DNA of 64,000 bases from Sesamum alatum. Lineage: Eukaryota; Streptophyta; Magnoliopsida; Lamiales; Pedaliaceae. The stretch spans positions 14,570,001 to 14,634,000 of the forward strand of contig JACGWO010000003.1 in assembly GCA_034509735.1 (NCBI GenBank). The letters are read 5' to 3'. Numbering within the stretch: the first letter of the stretch is position 1; each line of letters begins with the position of its first letter. A program made the translations under genes and the position numbers. Positions 1-10,040 of the stretch are shown here, piece after piece. The notes under the pieces were generated by a model. The model was not told where the DNA came from. It did no database searches and worked only from the letters and a program-made list of their open reading frames with translations.

Positions 1-1935
1 ACAACATGAACGCACTTGAGAAGGGCATTCATGAGTTGATCAATATGTTGGTGCAATACGAGGCAACGACTAAGAAGTCCACGCCTTCGGTATTGTTTGG
101 AGGTGCTTCGACCTCCAATACAAAAGGCAAAGGTGCCGGACGTTGGAAGAAGAAGAAAGGGAAGGGAACGGCTGTCAAAGCAGCTACGAACACTAAGAGT
201 GTTCCCATTGCCAAAAGAGGGGAAGGGCAAAGGAAAGGGAAAGGTTGTCTCCAAGCAACAGTCGAAGGCATATAACATATGTATCAACTGCCGTGAGAAA
301 GGGCATTGGAAGAGAGAGTGCCCCAAACTCTTCTCGAACCAAGGCATTTATGTGATTGAGGTTAATATGGTCACTAATTCTGCCTCTTGGGTATTAGATA
401 CCGGCTGTGGAGCTCACATTTGCAATGACTTGCAGGTGTTGAAAAGAAGCAGAAAACTAGGTAGCGGGGACATGATCCTGAAGCTTGGGAATGGCAAGGC
501 CATCTCGGCAGAAGCAGTAGGATCCGCCACTCTAGTGATTAGTGATAGTATTAGCATAGATTTAGAGCAAGTTTATTTTGTACCTAGTATGATTAAAAAC
601 ATCATTTCCATTCCATTGTTGGACAATAATGGTTATGAGTTTAGAATCAATAAAAATTGCTTTTATTTGATGAGGTGTGGAATTGCTCATCTACTTGGTA
701 CATTGCATAACGGGCTCTATATCTTGCAACAAACGAAATTCGTTCTCAACACTCAACACAAACGAAAATTAGATAATAACGAGAATGCACGTCTGTGGCA
801 CGCTAGGCTAGGTCACATATCCCAAGATAGGATGAAAAGGTTGGTAGACTCAAAGAACCTAGAGGTTAGGGACTTGAGTGATCTACCAACTTGTGAATCC
901 TATCTAAGAGGGAAAATGACCAAAAAGCCCTTTATAGGACAAAGTAGGCTTGCCACAGGTCTGTTGGACTTGGTCCATACAGATGTATGTGGACCACTAA
1001 GGACGCAGGCCCGAGGTGGGTTATCCTACTTCATAACCTTTACCGATGATCATTCACGGTATGGTTATGTTTACCTAATGAGGTACAAGTCTGAAGCTCT
1101 TGAGAGGTTTAAAACATTCAGACTTGAAGTAGAGAACCAGACCAACTGCAAAATTATAGTCCTACGGTCAGACCGAGGCGGTGAATACCTTAGTAGGGAG
1201 TTCATAGATTATCTAAAAGAACATGGTATAATATCAGAATGGACACCTCCAGGAACACCACAGTTAAATGGTGTCTCTGAAAGGAGGAATCAAACCCTGT
1301 TGGACATGGTTCGGTCCATGATGAGTTTTACCAAACTGCCCTTATCCTTTTGGGGCTATGCACTAGAAACGGCGGCCAAGTTGTTGAATTTGGCGCCTAC
1401 CAGTGCATTGACCCAAACGCCATATGAGATATGGTACGGCAAGCCTGCGTCCTACAACTACTTGAGAGTGTGGGGTAGCCCCTGCATACGTCAAGAGGTT
1501 AGTGGGAGGTAAGCTAGAATCTAGGTCTAGCTTATGCAGGTTCGTTGGATACCCTAAAGAAACTGCGGGTTAGACCCCTTGGAACAAAAGGTGTTTGTTT
1601 CAAGAAATGCAGTATTCTTGGAGTAAGGCTTCCCGGAGGATATCCAACCTGATGAGCTGATCCTTGAGGAATCAAGTGATGGAATCTAGCCATCAGAGGC
1701 AGCCACGGAACCCTCACTTAGAGGATTCAGGATAAACAGCCGAAGGGCTGACCAACCTCGAGAGGTCCAACATGCTAGGCATGAAGGACAGCCTCAGGAA
1801 CGGCTAGCCCCGGTTCCTGAACCGCCGGCTCCGATACAGTCAGTGCCCACAGTCACCACTGACGTTCCCGTTCTCCGTAGGTCCACTAGAGAGTCCAGAC
1901 CACCAGTAAAGTATGGCTTTCTAGGAGCGACCGAT
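1..1935 (+). pseudogene. Ty1/copia gag-pol fragment, A type (gag C-terminus to integrase and linker)
   Basis: The polyprotein supplied the capsid, nucleocapsid, protease and integrase of a copia retrotransposon. Visible in order are the end of gag with a lysine/glycine-rich basic stretch, a CCHC zinc knuckle (CINCREKGHWKREC, 280-321), the aspartic protease motif DTG (397-405), the GAG-pre-integrase region with HARLGH (about 795-815), and the integrase core with DVCGP, SDRGGEY and GVSERRN. The 5' part lies outside the window. The frame is broken near 211-225 in a purine run and again near 1481 by an extra base, so 97-1512 is only the longest open piece. One zinc-ligand cysteine of the integrase HHCC module is tyrosine (CESY for CESC). 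It closely matches 31400-33345 of the complete A element. It stops at a rearranged junction near 1936, before RT. Family assignment is firm; inactivity follows from the breaks. Confidence 0.9.
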
Positions 1936-2045
1936 CTTTAGGGTATCCAACGAACCTGCATAAGCTAGACCTTGATTCTAACTTATCTCCCACTAGACCT
2001 GGATTCTAACTTATCTCCCACTAGACCTGGATTCTTTAGGGTATC
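1936..2045. repeat. Small foldback of inverted and tandem pol snippets
   Basis: About 110 bases made of short pieces of the pol sequence at 1517-1560, in reverse orientation. A unit of about 30 bases reading (a)gacctggattctaacttatctcccact occurs in tandem, and the phrase for the GYPKE region (ttagggtatccaacgaacc) appears at both ends. The stretch joins A-type pol to an LTR-B fragment. It looks like a repair scar with template switching. Confidence 0.7.
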
Positions 2046-2483
2046 CAACGAACCCACTGCTTGCATCGTTACGATGTCACAACAAACGCCCACAGACTGA
2101 AATAACATTTTGGGAAATTGGAACTACGCTTGGAGGTAGGTTCATGAAATCAGTTTCGCCGAATCGGTCTGAAATACTCCAAGTTAAAGGAATCTCGAGA
2201 CAGGGCATCGAGAATCCATTTGAGACTTGCACTAAGCATCTGCTGTAGTGTTTCATCGACGGGTGACAAGGATCATCTAAGTAGTGTTAGTGGGTCGGCC
2301 TGCTGGGGAGCGGCCGACTGAGGTGACTCGCGGGAATCGTCATATGGAAGCCACTCGGGCTTGGTCGGTATGACTCGTATTCCCGGTTCCGATAGTATGG
2401 GATTAGTCCTCGGATTTGAGGATCACGGCAGTCCCCTACATACTAAGGCTGTATCTTGGATATGGTGAAATTTGACCGATCAC
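2046..2483 (+). repeat. Internal fragment of LTR-B
   Basis: This stretch aligns by eye with roughly 4119-4545 of the LTR-B further downstream, including the shared phrases around acgatgtcacaacaaacgcc and ggtgaaatttgaccga. Both LTR ends are missing, so it is neither a solo LTR nor a 5' LTR. It lies between A-type pol and the B-type internal remnant, which makes the element at 1-6227 a composite. Confidence 0.75.
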
Positions 2484-3215
2484 GGCAGTCCCTACATACT
2501 AAGGGAACGATCGAATCTCGTTAGACGAAGATCGATTGAAGTTTCGCCCAATTACCTTAGCCCGTGTAGACGTAGACTCAAAATTGCCAACGTAAGGAAC
2601 GTGGCACTTTGCTAGGAGTCATGCACAAGGAGCCATGGTTTGGCAAGCTTGTGTCCCGACAAAGTCCTTGAGCATGTAGAAGGATCCTACATACGTCAAG
2701 GGACTAGTGGGAGACAAATTAGACTCGGTGTCTAATTTGTACAAGTTTACAACAGAATAATACTAACGTTTCTTAGAATCGCATTTCTTAAATTGATCAT
2801 ATTCCAAGTCCCCTTAAGAACGAACCCGAATGTTGTAAGAGGTACGAGTGATCGGGATATGTTCGGTCAAATTTGGATAGTAATCCAAATGACCTGCGGA
2901 ACGTGATGTTGGACATCGTAGTAGGATTTATGGAGAGGAGCCATAGAATCCGCTAGGAAATTCAAACAAGGTTTGAAACACCGCATAACTGGAAATATTC
3001 GTTTTGACGAGCTCATACGGAGCATGACTCGGTCTTAAACGACGTAGGTGATCAGTGGGAGTAGAAATGGCGTTCCAAGTGTTTAAGTGTGTAATGTCTT
3101 GATTCATGGATGAATTCAAGGCATTAGGAATCACTAAAACACAAACCGTAACTCACGAAAATTCTCCATGACATTTTAGGGATCCCACATACATTTCATG
3201 AATTGAGCTTTTCAA

Positions 3216-3375
3216 AGACTCAGTCATGGTGGACTGATGAGAAAAACTCATATATGTAGAGGGACAAGTTGTTCGAGACTCAGTCATAGTAAGACTGATG
3301 AGAAAACTTGGATACTGTGCATAAAACATCAAGCCATTCAAGACTTAGTCACGGTGGACTAATGAGAAGGCTTGG
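3216..3375 (+). repeat. Three tandem stem-loop repeats in the fossil pol
   Basis: Three units start near 3216, 3276 and 3341. Each reads approximately gactcagtca(t/c)..tg..gactgatgagaa and can pair ctcagtc with gactgatgag. Units are spaced 60-65 bases apart. Related units are present in reverse orientation at about 40885-41045 in the second B internal region, so the array predates both copies. Confidence 0.55.
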
Positions 3376-3977
3376 ATGTTGAGTATCCCCTACGTCTTAA
3401 CCCTAGGCAAACATATGATATGTTTACTCGGTGCATAGGAACCGATGTTGAGAGTGCTTCTAGCATGGCTCAACATAAATCGGTAATGCACTGAGGGGTT
3501 GAAGACAGCAATCAAGAATGATCCTGAGTACCTGAATAAGGACTAAAGATGTTTTCATGATGCACCGTCTGTTGAGAGTTGCTTTGGAAGGCTAAAGCGA
3601 TACTAGCTTCCAGAGCATAAGTGAAAACCAGTTAGTCTCAAAGGTATGCACAGTCAGGCCCAATGACGAGTGCATCGGATAGTGGTCACTGATGAAGACC
3701 GCGTCCATAGGATGGACGTGGCGCCTAGCACGACCAAGCCATGTTTGCCTATATGGCAGGCAACTTGGCTATGGGAGTATTGGCACGAGATCTCATCACA
3801 AGATCCACGAAAATATTCTTAGACAACCACCATCTCTAGGAGGCAATGGTAGATAGAGTAACACGGGTAGATCGTATTGCTTCGCAAGGAAATATAAGTG
3901 GACTCACAATACCTTAGTCGGTATCGTAGATTACTCATACTCAGAGGATTCTGAACAAAATGGGTAATTGACTTATT

Positions 3978-3992
3978 GGTCAAGTGGGAGAT
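3978..3992 (+). other. Polypurine tract of the B-type element
   Basis: The purine-rich sequence ggtcaagtgggagat lies directly before the LTR-B start TGTTAG. It would prime plus-strand DNA synthesis. The same tract precedes the 3' LTRs at 34955 (plus) and 8935 (minus). Confidence 0.85.
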
Positions 3993-6227
3993 TGTTAGAA
4001 TAGGTGACCAGAAAGTCAATGGTATTGGTTGTTCTGAGAACCATTCGTCAATCTGTGAGCAAGTAATATTATGTTAATGAATGTAGTAAGGATTCATAGG
4101 CATGAGTTTGTTGTACTTACTGCTTGCATCATTACGATGTCACAACAAACGCCCACAGACTGAAATAACATTTTGGGAAATTGGAACTACGCTTGGAGGT
4201 AGGTTCATGAAATCAGTTTCGCCGAATCAGTCTGAAATACTCCAAGTCAAAGGAATCTCGAGAAAGGGCATCGACAATTTATTTGAGACTTGCACTAAGC
4301 ATCTGCTGTCGTGTTTCATCGGCGGGTGACGAGGATCGTCTAAGCAGTGTTAGTGGGTCGGCCTGCTTGGGAGCGGCCGACTGAGGTAACTCGCGGGAAT
4401 TGTCATATAGAAGCTACTCGGGCTTGGTCGGTATGACTCGTATTCCAGGTTCCGATAGTACGGGATTAGTCCTCAGACTTGAGGATCACGGCAATCCCCT
4501 ACATACTAATGTTGTATCTTGGATCTGGTGAAATTTGACCGATTATATTACATGGTCATCATAAGCCTCGTCTAGTGCAGTCGGAGTATGTAAGAACGGT
4601 GTATTCCAAAATAGGATCTGTCCCCTGTCAAAGGATATGACAGCAAGATCTCCTATGCGCTCGGAGATGGTTTAGACTCACAAAGTCTATGGCCATAGCA
4701 CTTGATGTAGTGGGAAAGGATTTCCTACGTCGAGTTAAACCTATCCCGAGCATTATGCATAGTTGCCTAGTCAACGATGGGAACCGACCCCTAGACTAAA
4801 GGCCGGGAGACAGGCGACAGTAGGATCGTACCCGTACGTATCGAGCGTCGGTAGGACCGCACCTGCGTATAACTCGGAGCCTAAATGTTCACACTATAAA
4901 TTCACCTAGTCTCTAGTGCCATGGACCGTTGCTAGATGGCCACCCATGGTAACGGACTACTTTTGTTATGAAATAACAAAAAGTAGGTCCAAGTCTAGCT
5001 GAAAGGTGAACCTAAAGAGTCACACCCGCTACACCAAATGAAAGGGAATTAATTTGGAATTAATTCCGGGAGAAGGTTTAATTTAATGGAATTAAATTAT
5101 ACTTCTTGGAGATTCAAGCCTTGATGAATTATTTGAAATAATCGGGCTTGAGTTCATAAATTAGATTTATGAATTTTATAAAGCATGGGCTTTCCTTTTA
5201 ATTAGATTAAAAGGGTGAATTAATTAGTGGGCTTGGTATATTAAATAGGATTTAATATAAAGTCCATGGGACTATTTAATTTAGAATTAAATAATCCCAT
5301 TCTAAGGAATTAATTAATGGGCTTGGTATATTAAATAGGATTTAATATAAAGTCCATGGGACTATTTAATTTAGAATTAAATAAGTCCTTTCCATTAATT
5401 AATTAATGGGCTTAGAATATTAAATATGATTTAATATAAAGTCCATGGGAATATTTAATTTAGAATTAAATAGGCCCACTCCATAAAGCCCATCAAAATG
5501 GATGGACAAGATTTGATCTAGAGAATGATGAGATGAAGGGCCATGATTAATTTGACTTAATCAAAGCCTAATTTGACTAGGATTTGACTAGGTCAAAATT
5601 CTAGTCAAAGTGTGTCTCTTTGGAAGAGTTTGAGAAGGAATAGGAATTCCATCTTCTATAAATACTTAAAAAAAACACACACTCACACCTAGTATTCTCT
5701 ACAACTCTCATCTCTCATCTCCCTCAAATTTTCGTCCATCCCCTTCTTTTCTCTCCAAGAATTATACTTTGTTCTTCTTGATTTATTCAAGTTAAGAACA
5801 TAAGAGACATTGATTGTGTTAATTCATAGCGTGTATCGATGTCTCTTCTCCCCAAATAATTTCTTGCTAGCACAAGGGTTGTTTGCTTTCCGGTGGAGCG
5901 AGTGAGATGATTTAGAGGGTCTCTTCTTAAGATCTTGGTGCAAAACAGGGAACAATGCATGTAGCCGAACGAAGACAAAACTACAACCGGGTAGGTTCTT
6001 TAATTATGGTTTTCGTTTCTAATTCTATGGCCTCCATGTTGTGTTTTATTGAACATGAGATACACCGAATGCCCGGGAGAATCAAGGGCACACCCCTTGA
6101 TTCGTTTATGTACGTTATGCATGATTTAAATTCCATTTAATTATGCTTTGTAATTTTTTATTACGCACTATTTCGCGCTTCCGCTATACGCGTTAATCTC
6201 CCGGGTCGATCCACACACATTCTTTCA
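3993..6227 (+). repeat. 3' LTR, subfamily B
   Basis: A 2235-bp LTR running from TGTTAGAATAGGTGACC to ATTCTTTCA, preceded by the polypurine tract. It contains the U3 block shared by the other LTRs (about 4900-5010), three diverged AT-rich tandem units that end in ttaattaatgggctt (about 5210-5470), inverted TTTGAC motifs (5550-5612), a TATA box (5657-5664), a CT/AC-rich stretch and a perfect 10-bp stem-loop (6079-6103). Immediately after it, C-type pol sequence resumes (6228), so this element was inserted in an older copia pol gene. Confidence 0.9.
5550..5664 (+). promoter_or_regulatory. LTR-B core promoter: inverted W-box-like motifs and TATA box
   Basis: Several TTGACT/AGTCAA motifs in both orientations lie 45-105 bases upstream of TATAAATA (5657-5664). 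The arrangement includes the palindrome TTTGAC-TAG-GTCAAA in slightly altered form. TTGAC(C/T) is the established core of WRKY-binding W-boxes in plants. Binding here is inferred only. Confidence 0.6.
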
Positions 6228-6706
6228 TTTCTATGTACCTAGCATGATTAAAAATATTGTTTCCATCCCGGTCCTTGATAAAGAGGGATATGAATTTACC
6301 ATCAATAAAAATGTTTTTTTCATTATCAAAGAAGGTATTTCTCATCTGCTTGGTACATTGGTCAACGGTCTGTACATACTTCAACAGTCTAATTGGATTA
6401 TGACTGCAGAACACAAACGAAAACGTGATGATCACAATAATGCACAGATATGGCATGCGGGTTTGGTCATATCTCTAAAGATAGGATAAGAAGGTTGGTG
6501 GACTCAAAGAGTCTAGAAATAGACAATTTGGACAACCTACCGACCTGCGAATCCTGTCTAAAGGGAAAGATGACCAAGAAACTCTTTGTTGGACAAAGTA
6601 CGCTAGCCAGTGGTCTGTTGGATTTGATCCATACAGATGTCTGTGGTTCACTAAATACTCAGGCTAGAGGTGGGTACTCGTACTTCATGACCTTTACCGA
6701 TGATCT
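6228..6706 (+). pseudogene. C-type copia pol sliver (protease end to integrase core)
   Basis: The fragment encodes YVPSMIKNIVSIPV, the FFIIKEGISHLLGTL segment, a GAG-pre-integrase region and integrase up to FTDD. It is most like the minus-strand C element (VSIPVFDKEGYEFTINKN) rather than A. One frameshift lies near 6460, where HARLGH became a broken HAG-FGH. It is cut on the left by the LTR-B end and on the right by the LTR-C end, so it is a remnant of the oldest layer here. Its expected continuation, starting with HSRYGY, is not found on the far side of the C element. Confidence 0.85.
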
Positions 6707-8935
6707 TGAAGGACAAGCAGATCCGCCCGGGAGCGCGAGCGGAAGCGAGAAAAGCGAGAAATTGTGCGTAAACTTAAATCAAATTCAAAATACGCGAATC
6801 CCAAGGGGTGTACCCTTGGGTGCTCAACCGGGCGTTCGATGTAGGATGTGTAAATATTAAAACATATATTTAAGTACATAGGGCATAGATATATAAATGA
6901 AATCAATCAAAGCGTAATAAACAGTTACCTTTGATTGTTTAGCGTATGCTCCCGGCTACTTGCGTTGTTCCTTCTCCGGAATGCTCACGAAATCCAAAAC
7001 GTATGGATTCTCCAAAGGTGATCCACACCACACCGGAAGAAACTCACGTTCTTCTTGCTAGAAAAGAACGGGTTTTGAAGGAATCGGTTTAAGAGAAGAA
7101 CACTATGAATTAGTGTTCTCTTAAACTTACTTTGTTCTTTTTCTTGATTCAAAATCAAGTGAAGAACACAAGTGTAAGAGAGGGAGAGAGCACGAAAATT
7201 GAGAGAGAGGAGAGGATTTTTGTCTTCTCTTTTTCCTAGAAAAAGATGAATAATGAATCACTTATGCTTGGTGTTGTAAATTCTAATATATATACATAAT
7301 TAATGTGATTATTGGAATGTGTCTAGGTTCATCCAATGATGTCTAGATTCATTCCAATCAATCACCATTAATTCTTCAATCAAGCCTACCAAAATTTATG
7401 GTATGATCAAATCATACCAAAAGGGAAGAGCTTGATTGGAGTTGATTTGTCTCTTTTCCAAAAGAGATAAGTCAACATACCACCTAGCATGAAACATGGC
7501 TGATTTTGCTTCCTCCAAGGGAGCATGTCGGCCATGTTTAATTAAGGGAAGAAGTCCAACTTCTTCACATTCCAAATTAGGAATTATTTCTCCTCTCGGG
7601 TATAATTTAACGGACTGGGTTTTATCGTAATCCAATTACGACGAACACAATATTAAATCCAATTTAATGTCCACTTAAATTATTCCCGTTGATGTTTTAA
7701 TCCAATTAAAAGATCCAACGTCTCAACATCTCAACTTTCCATATTTAATCGAAAATCCAATTTACCGATTAAATGAAAGCCCGATACAATATCGGCCCGA
7801 CCATCCAATGGACTTTCCCTTAAGTAATCCAGTTACTTATTTTATCCTTCGAGATTGACTCCAAGTCGATCTCTCAACCTCCCCGGTGATTTGTGTATGA
7901 CCCTTTAGGTTCACCCTCAGCTAGACTTGGGCCCGTGTCCCACAAGGGCCCGTTACCATGGGTGGCCGTCTAGCAACGGTCCATGGCACTAGAGACTAGG
8001 TGAATTGGCGTGAACATTTAGGCGCCGATCCCGTACGGGTATGATCCTTCCGTCTACCGTCTCCCGGCCTTAGTCTAGGGTATGGAATTGGGCATCGGTT
8101 CCCATCCTTGACTAGGCATCTATGCTTAATACTCGAGACCACGTATGCTTCATTGCGTCGACACAGGGAACCATTCCCTGTTCGACCAACCACTGTGGCC
8201 ACAGCTTTAAACAGCATGAACATGTCTCTGAGTGCATAGGAGATACCTCTGTCACATACTGACAGGGGACGGATCCTCTTCTTGGAATCTACCGTCCTCG
8301 CTACACATTCCGACTGCACTGGACAAGGCTTATGATAATCATCTTACAGAATGATTACCTCTCGCCAGATCTAAGATACAGTCGTCCTGTGCACGCGACT
8401 GCCATGATTCCTCAAGTCTGAGGATACTCCCGTACTATCGGAACCGGGGAAATCCAAGCATACCGACCAAGCCTCCAAGGCTTCCATATGATGATCCCCG
8501 CGAGTCAGTCCAGTCGGCTCGACCCCAGTCGACCAACCCATCAAGATCGTGTAGGCGTCCCACGCCTGTCGCCGATGAAACACGACTCTCATCCAATGAA
8601 CACGACTCTTGACGCAAGTCTCAATCGGACTCTCGATGCTCTGTCTCGAGGTCCTCGACTTGGAACGTTTCAGACCCAACTCTTAATCAGTTGGTTTCAT
8701 GACCACCATCCAATGCGTGGCCCAACTGCATGAGTTGTTATCCATGGTCTGTGGGCTTTGTTGCGATATAAGTTAAACACCGGTTTAACAAATGTAAGAT
8801 GAGCGCAACAAAGAAGGTACCATTGGTGACGAACACTCATCTTATTCATCACATAATAATATTACATTCACATCAAGTTGTCGGATAGGTTACAAATTGC
8901 CAAACCTATTGGCTTTCTGGTCACCTATTCCAACA
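6707..8935 (-). repeat. 3' LTR of the C element
   Basis: A 2229-bp LTR. Read on the minus strand it starts TGTTGGAATAGGTGACC at 8935 and ends TTGTCCTTCA at 6707. It holds the shared U3 block (about 7880-8010), a TATATATA run near 7287-7294 and a perfect 8-bp stem-loop (6802-6822). A sense-strand ORF of 107 codons (8319 to 7996) overlaps the U3 region and recurs in other C copies. Confidence 0.92.
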
Positions 8936-8950
8936 ATCTCCCACTTGACC
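8936..8950 (-). other. Polypurine tract of the C element
   Basis: On the minus strand ggtcaagtgggagat directly precedes the 3' LTR, the normal position of the plus-strand primer in LTR retrotransposons. Confidence 0.85.
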
Positions 8951-10040
8951 TAAAGCCAATCACCCATTGACCTCGAACCTCTTATTCAGATGGTGAGTAT
9001 GGGCAACTTGCGACATGGGCTTAGCAAGTGGATCTGCTATGTTTTCTGCGGAGCTGACTCGGTCCAACTTAACGTCAGTCCTGCTATCCATCTCTCTACG
9101 TAGATGGTAGTGTCTAAGAATATGCTTGGATCGTGATGAGATCTCGGTTCCTTTGCTAGCGCTATTGTCCCGTTGTTATCATAAAATATAATTACAGGCT
9201 TAGCAATGCTAGGTACTACATCTAACCCTTGGATGTAGCTCATCAACCAAACCACTCCTTAGTAGCTTCCAAAGCCGCTATGTATTCAAAACTCTATGGT
9301 GGAGTCCATCGTGGTAGCCTACTTGGAACTCTTCCAAGTAACCACGCCACCATTTAGTCTAAATACAAAACCATACTGAGACTTGGCATCATCGTCATCC
9401 GACTGGAAGCTAGCGTCGCTATAGCCTTCCAGTATCAACTCTCCACCACCATAGATCAAGAACATGTCCTTAGTCCTTTTTCAGGTACTTCAGGATAGTC
9501 TTGACTGCACTCCAGTGTGCCTTCCCGGCACACAACTGATATCGACTAGTTACGCTCAAAGCGAAAGCCACATCAAGTCTAGTGCACTGAACAACATACT
9601 GTATGCTGCCTACGGCTGAAGCATAGGGATATCCTACATCCGTTTAAGTTCCTCATCAGTCTTAGGAGACTGCTTCTTGGATAACTTAATTTCATGCCTC
9701 ATATACGAGGACTGGGCCATTCCTAACATCCTTCTAGATCTATCCCTGTAGATCTTGATGCCAAGGATGTAGTATGCCTCGCCCATATCCTTCATAGAGA
9801 ATTACGTTGACAACCAAGCTTTAGTGGTACCTAACATCTTAGCATCATTCCCAATGAGCAAGATGTCATCCACGTAAAGCACCAGAAACGCAACTGAGAT
9901 CCCACTGATCTTCTTGTATACACAAGGATCGGACTCGTTCTTGATGAAATCATATCCCCGTATGACTTCATCAAAACGTATGTTCCAGCTTCGGGAAGCT
10001 TGTTTGAGGCCATTGATGGACCTTTAGAGACGGCAGACCT
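8951..10040 (-). pseudogene. C element RT C-terminus and RNase H, frame-broken
   Basis: This continues pol after the break near 10041. Minus-strand translation shows the RT catalytic motif LYVDDILLIGND (about 9830-9885), then FSMKDLGEA-YILGIKI, a KLSKKQSP segment (about 9675) and an RNase H stretch with YDNNGTIALAKEPRSHH (9037-9255 piece). Frames change several times, and the conserved STTEAEY of RNase H is altered. The YVDD box itself is intact. Reverse transcriptase and RNase H would copy the element RNA in a cytoplasmic virus-like particle. This copy cannot make the full polyprotein unless the assembly carries errors. Confidence 0.85.

Larger units (their letters stand above)
2484..3992 (+). 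pseudogene. Fossil copia pol (integrase linker to RNase H) of B-type element
   Basis: No long reading frame survives, but the nucleotide sequence still follows the pol gene. 2640-2755 resembles the YEIWYGKP...AYVKRLVGDKL segment after integrase. 3388-3480 follows the IPYASAVGS...TRPD part of RT. 3510-3610 follows the LKYLRRTK...SDASFQS stretch, and 3785-3840 follows the EPRSHHRSKHI region of RNase H. A polypurine tract (3978-3992) and the 3' LTR-B follow directly, as expected for the 3' end of an element. The same fossil, in the opposite orientation, occurs at 40234-41725 next to another LTR-B. B elements therefore seem to carry this dead pol as a standard part and would depend on proteins from relatives. 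Homology is by eye and weak in places. Confidence 0.65.

Noticed and set aside
3216..3375. Hammerhead ribozyme suggested by repeated CTGATGAG followed by GAAA
   Set aside because: Stem II between CTGATGAG and GAAA is missing (the bases run directly into AAA) and no proper stem I/III with a cleavage triplet can be drawn. The repeats are better described as simple hairpins.
5210..5470. Tandem AT-rich units as a CRISPR-like or satellite array
   Set aside because: Only three diverged units with no unique spacers. They are part of LTR-B and occur in its other copies (51.7-51.9 and 59.1-59.3 kb).
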